From Sorex araneus (taxonomy: Eukaryota; Chordata; Mammalia; Eulipotyphla; Soricidae): a stretch of 64,000 nt of DNA. Below are positions 1 to 11,147 of the stretch, piece after piece. The stretch is taken from assembly GCF_027595985.1 (NCBI RefSeq), contig NC_073306.1:100289426-100353425 (forward strand), read 5' to 3'. Under the pieces are notes generated by a model. The model made no database searches, had not been told where the DNA came from, and worked only from the letters and a program-made list of their open reading frames with translations. The position numbers and the translations under genes are program-made. The stretch's first letter is position 1. The number at the start of each line of letters is the position of its first letter.

Positions 1-1027
1 GTCCAATATCCTGAGGTGTACCTAATGCATCCTTATATTTCATATTTTTCATGTTAAGTATCTGCTTCCATAGTATGATCATTATTATCATATTACCACA
101 GGCTAATTCATTTTTGTTATTAATAATGTGATATGTACTTTTCTCTCATTTACAGTTGCCAGGTGTTGTCTTTGCTTCTACTTTTACTTTTCTAATCTTT
201 CTGAATCACCTTGTTTAAAAGTATGGAAGCAAAACTGACAGGTTGACCTTAGTCATTATAAGCAGCTATGTACAGCATGACCCACCTTCAAAAAGGAAAA
301 AGATCATTTTGTACTTTGCAAACCAAAAATAACAGGTCAGTTAGTCGGGTTCTTGTACCTTACATCAATGAAATAGTAACTATTTCAAGTTCAAAGTAGC
401 AACGCCCACGGAGAGAGGAGCAGGTGGGCTCTGCGGGTGGGGGTGGGAGGGAGTGCTCTGACCTTTGCGGTTATCACAAATGAGAAAATGTCTTGTTTTC
501 TCCAAGGTGTTACAGATCATTATAATTAGTAATCCTTTGTGCTTTTGATTTGTTCAGTTGTGTTTTTGCATGGCAATCTAAATTTACAGAACTACCGTTC
601 CTCAGGATGTACAAAATTTGCACCACTATAATTAAGGCTTTTAGTCTACATACAATGCTATACCACTGTCAGTCACTGTCAATTTAAATAACGTGACTAC
701 CTGTTGGGTAAAGTCAATGTAGAAAGAAAAAGACATCATTGCTAAATAAAATAGCAAGTTACTGCAATTTAGGCCTTTTAATCATGGGTAACTGTAGGAT
801 AACATTACTTTGTCCTCTCCCCCCTTGCCATGAGTAACTTGTCCCAGTTTTTCCTGGAGTTTAGGCTTACCCCAGTCTCACCCATCAAGGTGTTCCCGAA
901 TCTCTCCCATCCCTTTGTTTAGCTATAATCACTTCTCTATGCTCTCTTCCCTAAAACAGTTTATCCGTGGCTTTCCCTTAATCTGACTCTGCTAATTTGT
1001 AAGGTCAAAGCTTCCTAGGATACTGAA
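1..1027. other. Unassigned AT-rich sequence
   Basis: No repeat family, exon or RNA gene is recognised here. A GC-richer pocket lies near 405-465. The part after about 800 might belong to the internal region of the LTR element that follows, but no diagnostic motif was seen. Confidence 0.4.
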
Positions 1028-1960
1028 TATTATAACATTGCCTTTCTCCCCTCTTTATGCCTTTTGAATAATTTACTTTAAAGCAATGTCTTTTTTGTAT
1101 AGATATAAGAAGACAATATTATGTTTTTGTAACTTGGGGCTTAATTGGCTTCAAATATTATTCCCTCCCGGGCATCTGCTTTCTCCACTTAAGCTTCAGT
1201 TGCCCTCAGTTCCTAGCACCCCAAAAGCAGGGTCCCGACGAGGGACGGGACGGATCCAGGGCAAGCGGTGAGTTATGTGCTACCCTGGCATCGAGATGGG
1301 CCTGGCCAAAGTGCCTAATTCTTAACTATAAGTTAAGAGCTTGATCATAGAGAAATGCTGTCATGATCCAAAAGTAATGATGAGACTAGGACCCTGCTAG
1401 GGATAGGAAAGACTGATCTGGCCTGAGCACTGTAGTCTGAGATTGAGATGGCCCCAGGGGAGCAATTCTATAAGCTTTAATGCATCTCTTATTGTGTCCA
1501 TACAAAATGATTAATATTATGAATTCTTATATGTTTGCTGGCTGAGGAGAAGAGAAACACACTCATGGGACTCCACCCTTGGGTGGATTCTCCTGCTGAA
1601 AGAGAATCAGTCCTAGGAGAAGCATCCCCTGAGGGAAAGGAACCTCAACCCTATTGATGGTGACCACACCTATGTGTACACCCCAACCCCCTCATGCTGG
1701 GGAGATTTAACTAGGCTGTAAGAGTGGGTTGGGGGGGCCAGATCCAGAGATCCAGAGAGAGATCCAGAGCCGGGAGAGAAGCAGAGAGAGAGAATGAAAT
1801 AAACTAATCGAGCAACCAGTTTGGCCTTCTTCCTTCCGTTGCCTGCCCTTGACCGATAGCACACACAGCGGTTCCAGGGCACCAAATGCGGGCGGTGAGA
1901 CAGAGCCACCCGGAGAAAACGCGAGCGCACACGCCTGTTGGCATGCCTTAGTTTTTTACA
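1028..1960 (+). mobile_element. Solo LTR of a shrew endogenous retrovirus, copy 1
   Basis: This is the first of four related long copies in the window (others near 17.5, 19.1 and 59-60 kb). Shared landmarks in order are the block around 'agcagggtcccgac', 'gatgggcctggccaaagtgc', a track of 'agatccagag' units, a polyadenylation signal AATAAA at 1798-1803, and a stretch reading 'cagtttggccttcttcc'. It probably ends at 'ttttttaca', giving the CA end usual for LTRs. The 5' edge is uncertain, because homology to copy 3 fades near 1028. No viral coding region is seen beside it, so it is called a solo LTR. The retroviral class is not settled. Confidence 0.65.
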
Positions 1961-2172
1961 GGTAACCAAAACTATACATTAATAAAACTCTTTCCCACAT
2001 TCACATCTTAACCAAAATGTGACACAGTCAGCAATATATGGAAATACTGAATTCACGTATTTGGTATTGCACAGACACTTATGCAAAAGCAAGGGATTCA
2101 CAGTGAGAACTGACAATCTCGGGTTACAAAAATTATAAAATCATTATTTCAAAGCATGAAAATGTCCTTTTC
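1961..2172. other. Unassigned AT-rich sequence
   Basis: Short spacer between the LTR and the L1 3' end. Nothing is recognised in it. Confidence 0.4.
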
Positions 2173-2660
2173 ATGTCAGAAATAGAGGGACAGACATAGA
2201 ATTGCTTCACTCATTTGTGCAATATAAAATAACATAACATGAGACTGACTCCCAAGGAAGTAGACACAGAGGCCAGGAATAGTGCTCTATTCTTGGAAGC
2301 CTATCCCATGAGCTGGGGGAGGAGGCAGCTGGAATAGAGAAGGGATCACTAAGTCAATTATGGTTGGAAGAATCCTTTGGGATGGGAAATGTGTGTCGAA
2401 AGTAGATAAAGAAGCAAAAACGTGATAGCCTTTCAGTATCTATATTGCAAACCTAATGCCCCAAAGTAGATAAGAGTATGGGGGAAATTGTCTGCCATAG
2501 AGATAAGGAGTGGGTTGGAAAGGGGAGGAGGGGGTGGATACTAGAGACATTGGTGGTGCAGAATGTGCACTTGTGAAGGGATGGGTGTTCGATTATTTTA
2601 TGACTGAAACTCAAACATGAAAGTTTTATAACTATCTCACAGTAATTCAATTAAAAAAAA
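2173..2660 (+). mobile_element. L1 3' end (5'-truncated LINE-1)
   Basis: The sequence runs from the last part of the ORF2 region ('agagggacagacatagaa') through a purine-rich 3' UTR with a G-rich segment at about 2515-2540. It ends in the block 'tgactgaaactcaaacatga' followed by 'attcaattaaaaaaaa'. The same 3' UTR recurs at 16205, 21480-22007, 22500-22711 and after the U6 copy at 39519, so it marks the young shrew L1 lineage. The copy is heavily 5'-truncated and non-coding. Confidence 0.8.
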
Positions 2661-2780
2661 TCCACTTCTTGTCTACCTCCATGAAAACACAACTATAAAT
2701 GTTGTCTCCCTTATGTAAAAAAAAAAAAAGAAAATATACAATGATAGATTTGAAAAGTCTTTTCCTTTAAATATATTTGC

Positions 2781-2961
2781 GGGGGCAAGAGTGATAGTAC
2801 AGTGGGTAGGGCATTTGCCTTGCACATGGCTGACCTGGGTCTGATCCCTGGCATCCCATATGGCCTCCAAAGCACTGCCAGGAGTAATTCCTGAGTGTAG
2901 AGCAAGGAGTAACCCCTGAGCATCACTGTGTGTGACCCATAAATAAATAAATAAATAAATA
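2781..2961 (+). mobile_element. SOR-A SINE (A-tailed class)
   Basis: A tRNA-like head with Pol III boxes (A box near 'tagtacagtggg', B box near the first 'gatccctgg') is followed by the SOR-A body 'catcccatatgg...gcactgccaggag' and ends in 'gtgtgaccca' plus an (AAAT)n tail. It is flanked by a perfect 12-bp TSD, 'aaatatatttgc' at 2769-2780 and 2962-2973. This is the hallmark of L1-driven insertion. Confidence 0.92.
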
Positions 2962-2977
2962 AAATATATTTGCTGAG

Positions 2978-3231
2978 GGCTGGAGCAATAGCACAGCGGG
3001 TAGGACTTTGCCTTACACGCAGCTGACCCAGGTTCGATTCCTCTGCCTCTCTCGGAGAGTCCGGCAAGCTACCGAGAGTATCCCGCCTGCACGGCAGAGC
3101 CTAACAAGCTACCTGTGGCATAATCGATATGCCAAAAACAGTAACAAAAATTCTCACAATGGAGACATTACTGGTGCCCGCTCAAGCAAATCAATGAGCA
3201 ATGGGATGACAGTGATGACAGTGATACAGTG
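2978..3231 (+). mobile_element. SOR-R SINE (RTE-tailed class)
   Basis: The head is the same as SOR-A ('gggctggagcaatagcacag', B box 'ggttcgattcc'). The body then switches to the SOR-R type with two copies of a 'ggcaagctacc' module. It ends in about 60 bases matching the RTE LINE 3' end ('ggagacattactggtgccc...gggatgacagtgat') and a short CAGTGAT repeat tail instead of poly-A. A perfect 12-bp TSD 'atatttgctgag' lies at 2966-2977 and 3232-3243, overlapping the TSD of the SOR-A copy just upstream. Confidence 0.93.
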
Positions 3232-3424
3232 ATATTTGCTGAGACAAGATTTTGGTATCTCTCTCCCTTACATAATTTTTCAAGTAACGTCTTTCTAAAA
3301 TGATTTTGATGCTGCATTTTTCTTTGACACAGTGTCACTTGCTGTCTGTGTGGCTGATGGTCTTAATAAACTGTTTTGGAACATTATTTATCTTTAACTT
3401 CTCTTTGCCAAAAAATTGGGAGTA

Positions 3425-3595
3425 GGAGACAAGGAGAGATAGTTCAGGAGGTATGGTGTTTGCCTTGCATGAGTCTGACCCTGGTGTTATTCCTCAGCAT
3501 TATGTGTGGTCTCCTAAGCACTGCCAGGAGTGATCCCTAAGCCCAGAGCCAGTAGAAATCCTGAACAACGAAGGTGTGGTCCAACCCAAATTTGG
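3425..3595 (+). mobile_element. Diverged SOR-A SINE
   Basis: An eroded copy. The head 'ggagagatagttcaggaggt', the 'tttgccttgcatg' core and the body 'cactgccaggagtgatccct' are recognisable. The A-tail is lost. No TSD was found. Confidence 0.7.
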
Positions 3596-3764
3596 TAAGC
3601 TACTCTTTGAGCAGAAAAAAGAAATTTTGAAAGAATTTGAGGGGGAAAAGCTTGTGGTCTTATAGAACTCCTTCATCTACAACTTCCACCTTCATCATTT
3701 GTACAGCACAATTTTTGTCTTAGTAATATACCAGTGAAATAAGAAAAAAGTTCCTGGTCTTATT

Positions 3765-4015
3765 GTGGTTCTGTAGCTATAGCACAGCAGGGAACATTCT
3801 TGTATGTCGTCAACCTGGGTTCAATTTTTCCGCTCCTCTCGGAGAGCCCAGCAAGCTACTGAGAGTATCTTGCCTGCACAGCAGAGAGCCTGGCAAGCTA
3901 CCCATGGTGTATTCGATATGCCAAAAAGAGTAACAACAAGTTTCACAATGAAGATGTTTCTGGTGCCCACTCAAGCAAATCGATGAGCAATAGGATGACA
4001 GTGATATAGTGACAG
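3765..4015 (+). mobile_element. SOR-R SINE
   Basis: The head is partly eroded ('ctatagcacagcagg'), then the paired 'gcaagctac' modules and the RTE-like tail block follow, ending in 'gacagtgatatagtgacag'. A TSD 'tggtcttatt' lies at 3755-3764 and 4016-4025. Confidence 0.88.
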
Positions 4016-4025
4016 TGGTCTTATT

Positions 4026-5240
4026 ATTTGTCCAAGAGACAAACAATAAGAAGCAATGAATTAAGTGGTAATTCAGTTTATCTAAGCACTTTGAAGAAAA
4101 GTAAAGCAAGGAAAGAGAATAGAATTACAGGAGATGTTTGATTTTGTGATCTCTCTTATGTGATCGAGTAATGAAAGAGTAGTGAGGTGGTCCTTGGAGA
4201 TACTTGAAGTGAAAATAATCTAGGCAGAGAAAGCAAAAGGAAGCAGTGTTTCTCACAGCCTCCACAGATAACAGAGCAAGTTGACCAATCAGCCAACACA
4301 TATTTATTAATCACCTATTATGAAAAGAAAGAAGTTCGCTCAAAATAAATAGAGAAATAAGTCAAACCATTCAGAACTTAAAATGTAAATAGATCTGAAA
4401 CTCACAGCACTAGCAAATGCATCTGTGTAATCCCTGAGCTGGTCTTCATTGTGGCTTGGTCTTTAAGGGAAACTCATTTAAAGAAATATTCATTTTACTA
4501 ATTTCAAGGGCTTTGAGGAACAGTGTCATTGTGGTTGTTTTTCTAAATAAAATAAGAATGTAAATTTAATAAATCATCTCTGGAGAGTTTCCTCTTATAA
4601 AAAAAGGTTTTGAGACATACGTTCCCCTTCTCAAATTATATTTTTACTTGGAAAGTGGTTCCGTCTCCTCTCTGCCCACCTCGTCATTTGTCTGTCAATG
4701 CTGTTCTGTGGACCTGATTCACTTCCCACTAACTCAAACACACAGGGTTCTGGACAAGTAAATTTCTTTGCCTGGGCAACCTCCAAGCAACTTTTCTTTT
4801 GCTGTAATCAGTTGTTTTGAGGATACGAGTAAAAGGAATCGTTCAGTGTTCCTATTCACAGTGCCAATGACTTTTTGTATTAAAATAGTTAAAAGAAGTC
4901 ATTAGGAACAGTGCATTCATTCTTACAACAGGAATGTTTACTGCTCATAAATCACTTTCTTCCCAGTGGGAAGCTGTAGTTTTCTTCACAGAAGGGAATC
5001 TGGATCTGCTTCAGTACCAAGGGAAATTCTTTGAATTTGTCTCCCGCTGCCATTTGGAATCTACTCATTTTCGTATTTCCTGTATTGTGTCTGGTTGGAG
5101 ACGCTGAGCTTCTTACCATAATTTTTGTCTGCTAGATTCTGCTTTTATTTTTATTTAGCTTTTTATTTCTGTTTTGATTTAATTTTGCCATTATAAGTTC
5201 TTTACATACAAATACTCATTAAAACAATTCACTTGTATTA
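4026..5240. other. Unassigned sequence
   Basis: Roughly 1.2 kb of AT-rich sequence in which no repeat family, exon or RNA gene is recognised. Confidence 0.4.
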
Positions 5241-5632
5241 CTCGTCATCCCATTGCTCATTGATTTGCTCAAACGAGCGCCAGTAACATCTCCATTCGTC
5301 CCTGTCACATGCTAGTGTAGCCCAATGGCATCTGCTTGCTCCAGGAACATGAAGAGCCTCAAACCGTTCATTCAGGGCCTTGACGAAGAAGTCTGACCAT
5401 CACGTAGGTGGGTAGCCAGGTGTTCCTTTGATGTCCCCGTGGAATCTAGTTGGTAATGGCTCTAGTCCAGCAGTCATCTCTAAATCACTTTATATGTCCA
5501 GCCCATCTGATTTTCGATGCCTTGGCAAATAAGACAGCGTCCCTGATTCTTGATCGTTGGCTGAGGTCAAAACTCTGGATTCCTTCTCTCACTTGAGTGA
5601 AATGTGATAGTCCAAGCATAGCTAATCACACA
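5241..5632 (-). mobile_element. RTE LINE 3' end (nematode-like RTE)
   Basis: Read on the minus strand this is the degenerate C-terminal coding end of an RTE-clade LINE ORF. The motif K-I-R-W-A-G-H-I lies at about 5494-5517. After a frameshift come [33 protein letters not shown] and a terminal E-Q-I-N-E-Q region. This order (RWAGH, then PPT-WSDFF, then HWATLARDR) is known from nematode RTE proteins. It carries in-frame stops and shifts and is 5'-truncated, so it is inactive. Its last ~60 bases match the tail of every SOR-R SINE here, which makes this LINE lineage their probable mobilising partner. Confidence 0.85.
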
Positions 5633-6186
5633 TTTATCTTATTTTCATTAATAATCTCTTGGAGTGAGGCACTTTATCCAGTATTCATTTTAAATTCTGT
5701 CTTTGTTGTACATACTGTTTTCATTCCCTCATCGTCTGTGTTCCTGGAACTCTATTAGCCTAGTTCTTCTCCTTTCCCACACTTAGCTCAGGGGCTTGCA
5801 AACCTCTGTGGGGACCAAACAGTGGTGGAACAGATTTGTTTTTAGCTGTCTCATGAGAGCCAACTACTAAAATTTTAGGACTTTTTAAAAGCTGGTTTTA
5901 AAATTCACATTATTAAAAATTAAATTATACCAATTAAATTAATTAATGAAATTCTGCTACAATAAGGACAAAAGAAACAGTTTCTACTTAAAAGACAAAA
6001 CCAACACTGATGACAAAACGGAAATTACCAAGAAATGGGAGGTGGATAAGAAGGGTCTATAGACAGTGGTGAAAGAGTATTGGCACTTCAGTAGTGAACA
6101 TGGTGTGGTAACATTATACACTTATTCCTTATAAACATTTACACTCATGTTAACCAGTATTACATTAACAAGTAAAAACACCTTTA
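5633..6186. other. Unassigned sequence
   Basis: AT-rich sequence with no family recognised. Confidence 0.4.
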
Positions 6187-6355
6187 TTTTGGGTGTTGGA
6201 GGCACACCTGGCGATGCTTAGGGGTTACTCTTGGCTCTACACTCAGAAATTTCTCCTGGCAGTTCTTGGAGGACCAGATGAGATGCTGGAGATTGAACCT
6301 AGGTGAGGCATGTGCAAGGTAAATGCCATACCTACTGTACTATCACCCTGGCCCC
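6187..6355 (-). mobile_element. Diverged SOR-A SINE
   Basis: Antisense copy with 'ggcacacctggcgatgctta', then 'ggagattgaacctaggt' (B-box complement) and the head complement 'ctatcaccctggcccc'. The A-tail is eroded. Confidence 0.8.
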
Positions 6356-7069
6356 AAAGGAAAACAATTTTAAATAATAAATTAAGATGAAAGGGAGTTC
6401 ACCACTTAGATAATAAGTGAATACTATTTAAAAAAAATAACTGGAACAAGTAGAAAATTTAATAGTACATTTAGACAAACATACAAAATAGATAATGAGA
6501 TAAATACCCCCAAATATAACAGTTAAATAAGCTGATACATACAAAGGAGAAACACAATATTTTACTGACAAATAGCATCGAAAGAAGTTCATGGACACTA
6601 AACCAGAGCTTCAAGATACATTTAAGGAATTTTTTTAAAGTAAATAAAAGATCAAAGAAATAAAGTTTACATTAACATACAGAATCCACATGAAAATTGT
6701 AATAAATAACTTTATTTAAATAATTTTACTAAATGTCAGTGTCCTGAACTCACCAAAGACACAGAACAGCTGGATGCATTGGAGAGCTGAACCCAGTGCT
6801 TTACTACTTACAAAAGTTACCTCTTAGCCATCACAATAAACACAGGCTTTAAATAAAAGGCTGGAAAAGCATCATGCAGGCAATCATATGAGTTAAAGGG
6901 CTGGAACAGACATACTTATATCAAGTGAAACATACTCACAACTAAAACAAGTAGTAAAGGATAAGGAGGAACATTATTCAGTAACCACAGAAGGAAGTAT
7001 AATTCACAAGCACCTATTAGTCATCAGTCATCAACATATATGTACTAAAGGGTCTCTTCAAGATATGTA

Positions 7070-7322
7070 GCACTGCACTGTAGCACTGTCATCTGGTTGT
7101 TCATCAATTTGCTCAAGCAGGCACTAGTAACATCTCCATTGTGAGACTTGTTGTTATTGTTTTTGGCATATTGAATATGCCAAGGGTAGCTTGCCAGGCT
7201 CTGCCGGGCAGGTGGGATACTCTCGGTAGTTTGCCAAGCTCTCTGAGAGGGATGGAAAAATCAAAACCGGGTCGGCCGTGTGCAAGGTGAATTTCCTACC
7301 TGCTTTGCTATAGCTCCAGACC
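7070..7322 (-). mobile_element. SOR-R SINE inside the L1
   Basis: An antisense copy starting with the tandem 'cactgtagcactgtc' tail, then the RTE-like block, the doubled 'agcttgcca' modules and the head complement 'tagctccagaccc'. It is flanked by a 14-bp TSD with one mismatch, 'cttcaagatatgta' at 7056-7069 and 'cttcaaggtatgta' at 7323-7336. Confidence 0.92.
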
Positions 7323-8133
7323 CTTCAAGGTATGTAAAGGAACGATTTGTCAGGCCTCAAGGAAAGCCCTGACAGTAACACAATACTAGTAAAAGTAATG
7401 GATTTCAATACCACCATTTCACCCTTGCATAGATCTACTGTCCAAGCAGAAAATCAGTACAGAAACAGGCACAAAAGGAAAATAAGGGAGAAAAAATAAT
7501 AGTTATATACTGTGTTCTCCACACCCCCTCCTCCCATTACACCTCTACATCTTTTCCAATGCACATGGGTCATTACCTAAGATTAACACATGCTGGGTCA
7601 CAAAACAAGTTTACATTAAATCAAGAAAATAGAAATCACAGCAAGTATCCTCTTAGATCATAATTAACTAGTTATAGAAATTAATCATGAGTTGAAAAGG
7701 GGGAATTTCATACATGCAATAACATACTACTTAACAATCACAGGTCAAAGAGGAAATCAAAGGAGAAATCAACAGAACACACAGGACTCAGCAAAAGTTG
7801 GGCTCTGAGGAAAGTTAATAGCACTACAAGTGGAAGAGACAGGATCCCTCCAAACAGTTTCTATGAGACTAACCTTAACAACAACAGTTGATAAATATAA
7901 CTAAAATACAAATAGGAAAAATGAACAGGCACAAATAAATGACTAACCTAAAACCTAAGAAACTAGGAAGAGAACAACAAAAAGAGCCCAAAGCAAGCAG
8001 AGAAAGGGAAATATTTTAAAAAATCAATGAGAAATAGTTAAATATGCAAATGACCAATGAAAATAAAAGCTGGAGATTTTTTTTTGAAAGAATCAACAAG
8101 ATTGATTCCCTCCCTCCCGGCTAGACTCATAAA

Positions 8134-8135
<2 letters not shown>

Positions 8136-8195
<60 letters not shown>
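8136..8195. repeat. (GA)n microsatellite
   Basis: A nearly pure GA dinucleotide run of about 60 bp within the ORF2 relic. Confidence 0.95.
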
Positions 8196-8200
<5 letters not shown>

Positions 8201-8284
8201 ATCCCTGATACATCAAATGAGGAATGAGAGGGAGAAATTACAATAGTAAACCTCAGAAATGCAACAAGATCATAATAGATTACT

Positions 8285-8614
8285 ATGAATAATTTTATGT
8301 TTCAAAATTGGAAAATCTGGAAGAATTTCTGGAGGTCTACAATATCCCAAAACAGTCAGGAGAAAGTAGGAAAACTGTATGCCTATTACCTGAAATCTAT
8401 TACCATCAAGGAAGTTAAGACAGTAATCAATAACCTCTCCAAGAACAAAAGCCCAGGACTATATGGGTTCACAAGTGAGTTCTCCCACTTTTGTTCAAAG
8501 AGTAGATCAAAGAGGATCTACTATCTATCCTTCAATAAATGGACAAAACAGGATCTCTCCAAAACAGTTTCTATGAGACTAACTTCAATACCAAATGCTG
8601 ACAAATATTACTAA
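8285..8614 (+). pseudogene. L1 ORF2 reverse-transcriptase fragment
   Basis: A 109-residue open stretch of the L1 above. It holds the conserved region N-K-S-P-G followed by a GFTSEF-like segment, which in intact L1 ORF2 lies at the N-terminal side of the reverse-transcriptase fingers. The usual proline-aspartate after N-K-S-P-G is changed to L-Y here, and the frame is lost shortly downstream. It is a fossil open stretch, not an expressed gene. Confidence 0.75.
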
Positions 8615-10225
8615 AACAGAAAATTTCAGAGCAATATCCCTGATGAACATAGATGCAAGGATCCTCGATAAAATTCTTATTAATCAAATAAATGCATACT
8701 AAATGCATTATTCAAAGGATCAAGTGGGTTTTATCCCAGGGATGCAAGGATATTTCAATATTCATAAATAATTTAGCACGATACACAACACTAATTAAAA
8801 AATAGACAAAAACTATATGACCATCTCTTAAACATAAAGAAAGATTCAGCACCCATTGATGACTAGAACCCTCAACAAGTTGGGAATTGAGGAAACTCAT
8901 CTTCATAAAAGCAATATACAACAAACCTACAGCAAATGTTATTCTTAATGGGAAAAATTTAAAACTCTTTCCTCTAAAATAAGGCATAAGTGAAGGACAT
9001 CTATTTTTTACTGCTATTACTCAACAAAGTACTGGAAGTCCTATTCACTAAAATTAGAAAAAGAATAAATTAAGAGAACCCAAATCAGTGAAGAAGTTAA
9101 GATATCTATATAAATAGGAAACCCTAAATACTCCACAAAAAGTCTCATCAAGATTAAAAACCAATATAGTAAAATAGCAAACTATAAAATCAATTCACAG
9201 AAATCTGCTGTATTCTTATATTCTAACAATGATACAGAAGATTTTTAAAAATTTAAATTACCTCATTTATCATTGTTTCAGAAAACCAAATAGATATGAA
9301 TCAATTAACGAAGGGTGAAAGACCTATTCAGTGAAATTGTAATTTATTTTTAAAGTAAAATCATGATATCCAAGGAAAGGAAAGCACATTCTTTTCTCAG
9401 GTGTTGGAAGGATCAATATAGTTAAAATGACCATGTTACCCAAAGTAATTTATAGATGCCATGCAGTCCCAAAAGAATTCCCATGGCATTCTTTAAGGAC
9501 ATAGAACAAATACTTCCAACATTTGGTTGCAATCATAAAACTCCCTGAAGAGCAAAAACAATTCTGAAAAATAGAAGATGGAAAACATTAGATTCCCAGA
9601 ATTTAATCTTAACTACAAAGCTATATTAATTAACACTGCATGGGACTGGAACAAAAATAGATTCTCAGATCAATGAAATAAAATTGAGATCCCAGAGATA
9701 AACCCTCAAATGAATTAACAGCTAATATATGACAAAGGGACTAAGTGTATAAAGTGGAGCAATGACAACCTCTCCCACAATGTATTGGGAAAATTGATTA
9801 GTCACATGCAAAAAGTAAAATAATAACTTAGGCCCTATCTCATCACATACACAAAGACCAGTTCAAAATAGATTTAGGACTTTAATATCAACCCTACCTT
9901 CAGAAAATACTTTGAGAAAAACATAGGTAGAACTCTCCAAGATCTTGACTTCAGAGAATTCTTCAATGATGCAACCTCACTGACAATGAAAACAAAGAAG
10001 AAATAAACAAATAGACTACATCAAATGATAAAGTTTCTGCACTGCAAAAGAAATTAGATCTAGAATTAAAGACTATATTTGATTTGGGAGGAAAATATTT
10101 GTACATCTGTATCAAAAATACAATATCTAAGCTATGTAAAACATCTTCAAAGTTTAACAACAACAATAAAAGAAATATAAAAAATAAAGCAACAATGGCA
10201 ACAAAAATTCCAATTGGGGCTTGTT

Positions 10226-10550
10226 TTGTAATTTTGTTGACTGGCTAAGCTTTAAGGTAATAGAAATAATTAAAATGCAGATTTTAACAAAAATATAGAT
10301 TGATATTCATTAGACTCTAACATTACTGCATTTATAAAATATCAGTTTCAGCCCAGAAATCACTTACCTCATTGTCAAATGAGTTGTTTCACTTTGTAGT
10401 TAATACTGATGTTGCAACTATACTTGATTTCCAATGAAGTGGTGATTTTTAAATCTATTGGATAGTCATTGTGGTCTGAGTTTTTAGTATTATTTTTAAC
10501 AGTAGAATTACAAAAACCAATTGCAGATTTTTGTTGTTTGGGTTTGGGGT
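10226..10550. other. Unassigned AT-rich sequence
   Basis: Nothing is recognised between the L1 relic and the next SINE. Confidence 0.4.
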
Positions 10551-10553
10551 GTT

Positions 10554-10604
<51 letters not shown>

Positions 10605-10735
10605 TTGAGACACACCCAGCAGTGTTCAGAGCTTACTCCTGGTTCCATACTCAGAGATCACTCCTGGCAGTACAGAGAGACCATAGGGGTGCCAGAGATC
10701 AGAATATAAGTGCCTTTCCCACTTTACTATCTTTG
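10551..10735 (-). mobile_element. Diverged SOR-A SINE with expanded (AAC)n tail
   Basis: The body 'gagacacacccagcagtgtt' to 'tactatctttgatgacc' lies on the minus strand. Its tail has become a (GTT)n run at 10557-10602 on the plus strand, which is (AAC)n in the sense of the SINE. The head region is partly deleted. Confidence 0.75.
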
Positions 10736-11003
10736 ATGACCTCTGATAGCAGATTTTGTAATACATAGCAAGTTATACTGAGGTTATAGATATATGGAAT
10801 CTATAAGAAAATATATTATACTATTTTATTGTTTGCTTATCCTTTGTAACAGTAAATTTGCAATTAAGTTATATTCATAAATATATGTGCAATTTTTTGT
10901 TAAACACTGGTGTAAAAAACACTACACAAAACTGGATGGCAAGGACTGTACTAGCCTAGACAGATAATTTGGGAATGGTGGTGCTATCACTTAATTTTTA
11001 TTT

Positions 11004-11135
11004 TTTTGTTTTGTTTGGAGCCACACCCAAGCTCTTTGTTCAGGGCTTGCTCCCGGCTCTGTGCTCAGGGATCATATCTGCCAGACACCACGTGCAAGGC
11101 AAGCACACAACCTGCTACCCAATTCTATCACTATA
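11004..11135 (-). mobile_element. SOR-A SINE, internally deleted
   Basis: Antisense copy with T-rich tail, 'ggagccacacccaagctctt', then 'ccacgtgcaaggcaagcaca' and a head complement. The middle of the body is missing. Confidence 0.7.
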
Positions 11136-11147
11136 ATTTGTTTGTTT

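Larger units (their letters stand above)
6360..10225 (+). mobile_element. Long degenerate L1 (ORF2 region), SINE-interrupted
   Basis: A decayed LINE-1 spans most of ORF2 but lacks its 3' end and 3' UTR. The segment 6570-7460 corresponds to the upstream and endonuclease part. From about 7560-7760 comes the old-L1 block around 'gctgggtcacaaaacaagt'. From 8040 to 9070 comes the reverse-transcriptase region ('aacaaaagcccagga', 'acagcaaatgttattcttaa'). From 9600 to 10180 come later ORF2 sequences ('tctgcactgcaaaagaaa'). A SOR-R SINE (7070-7322) and a (GA)n run (8136-8195) interrupt it. Many stops and indels make it non-functional. Confidence 0.8.

Noticed and set aside
405-465. A GC-rich pocket as a possible promoter or CpG island
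   Set aside because: Too short and with few CpGs. No core promoter elements or downstream exon are visible.
10469-10768. Open frame with a long valine run
   Set aside because: Translation of the (GTT)n tail of an antisense SINE.
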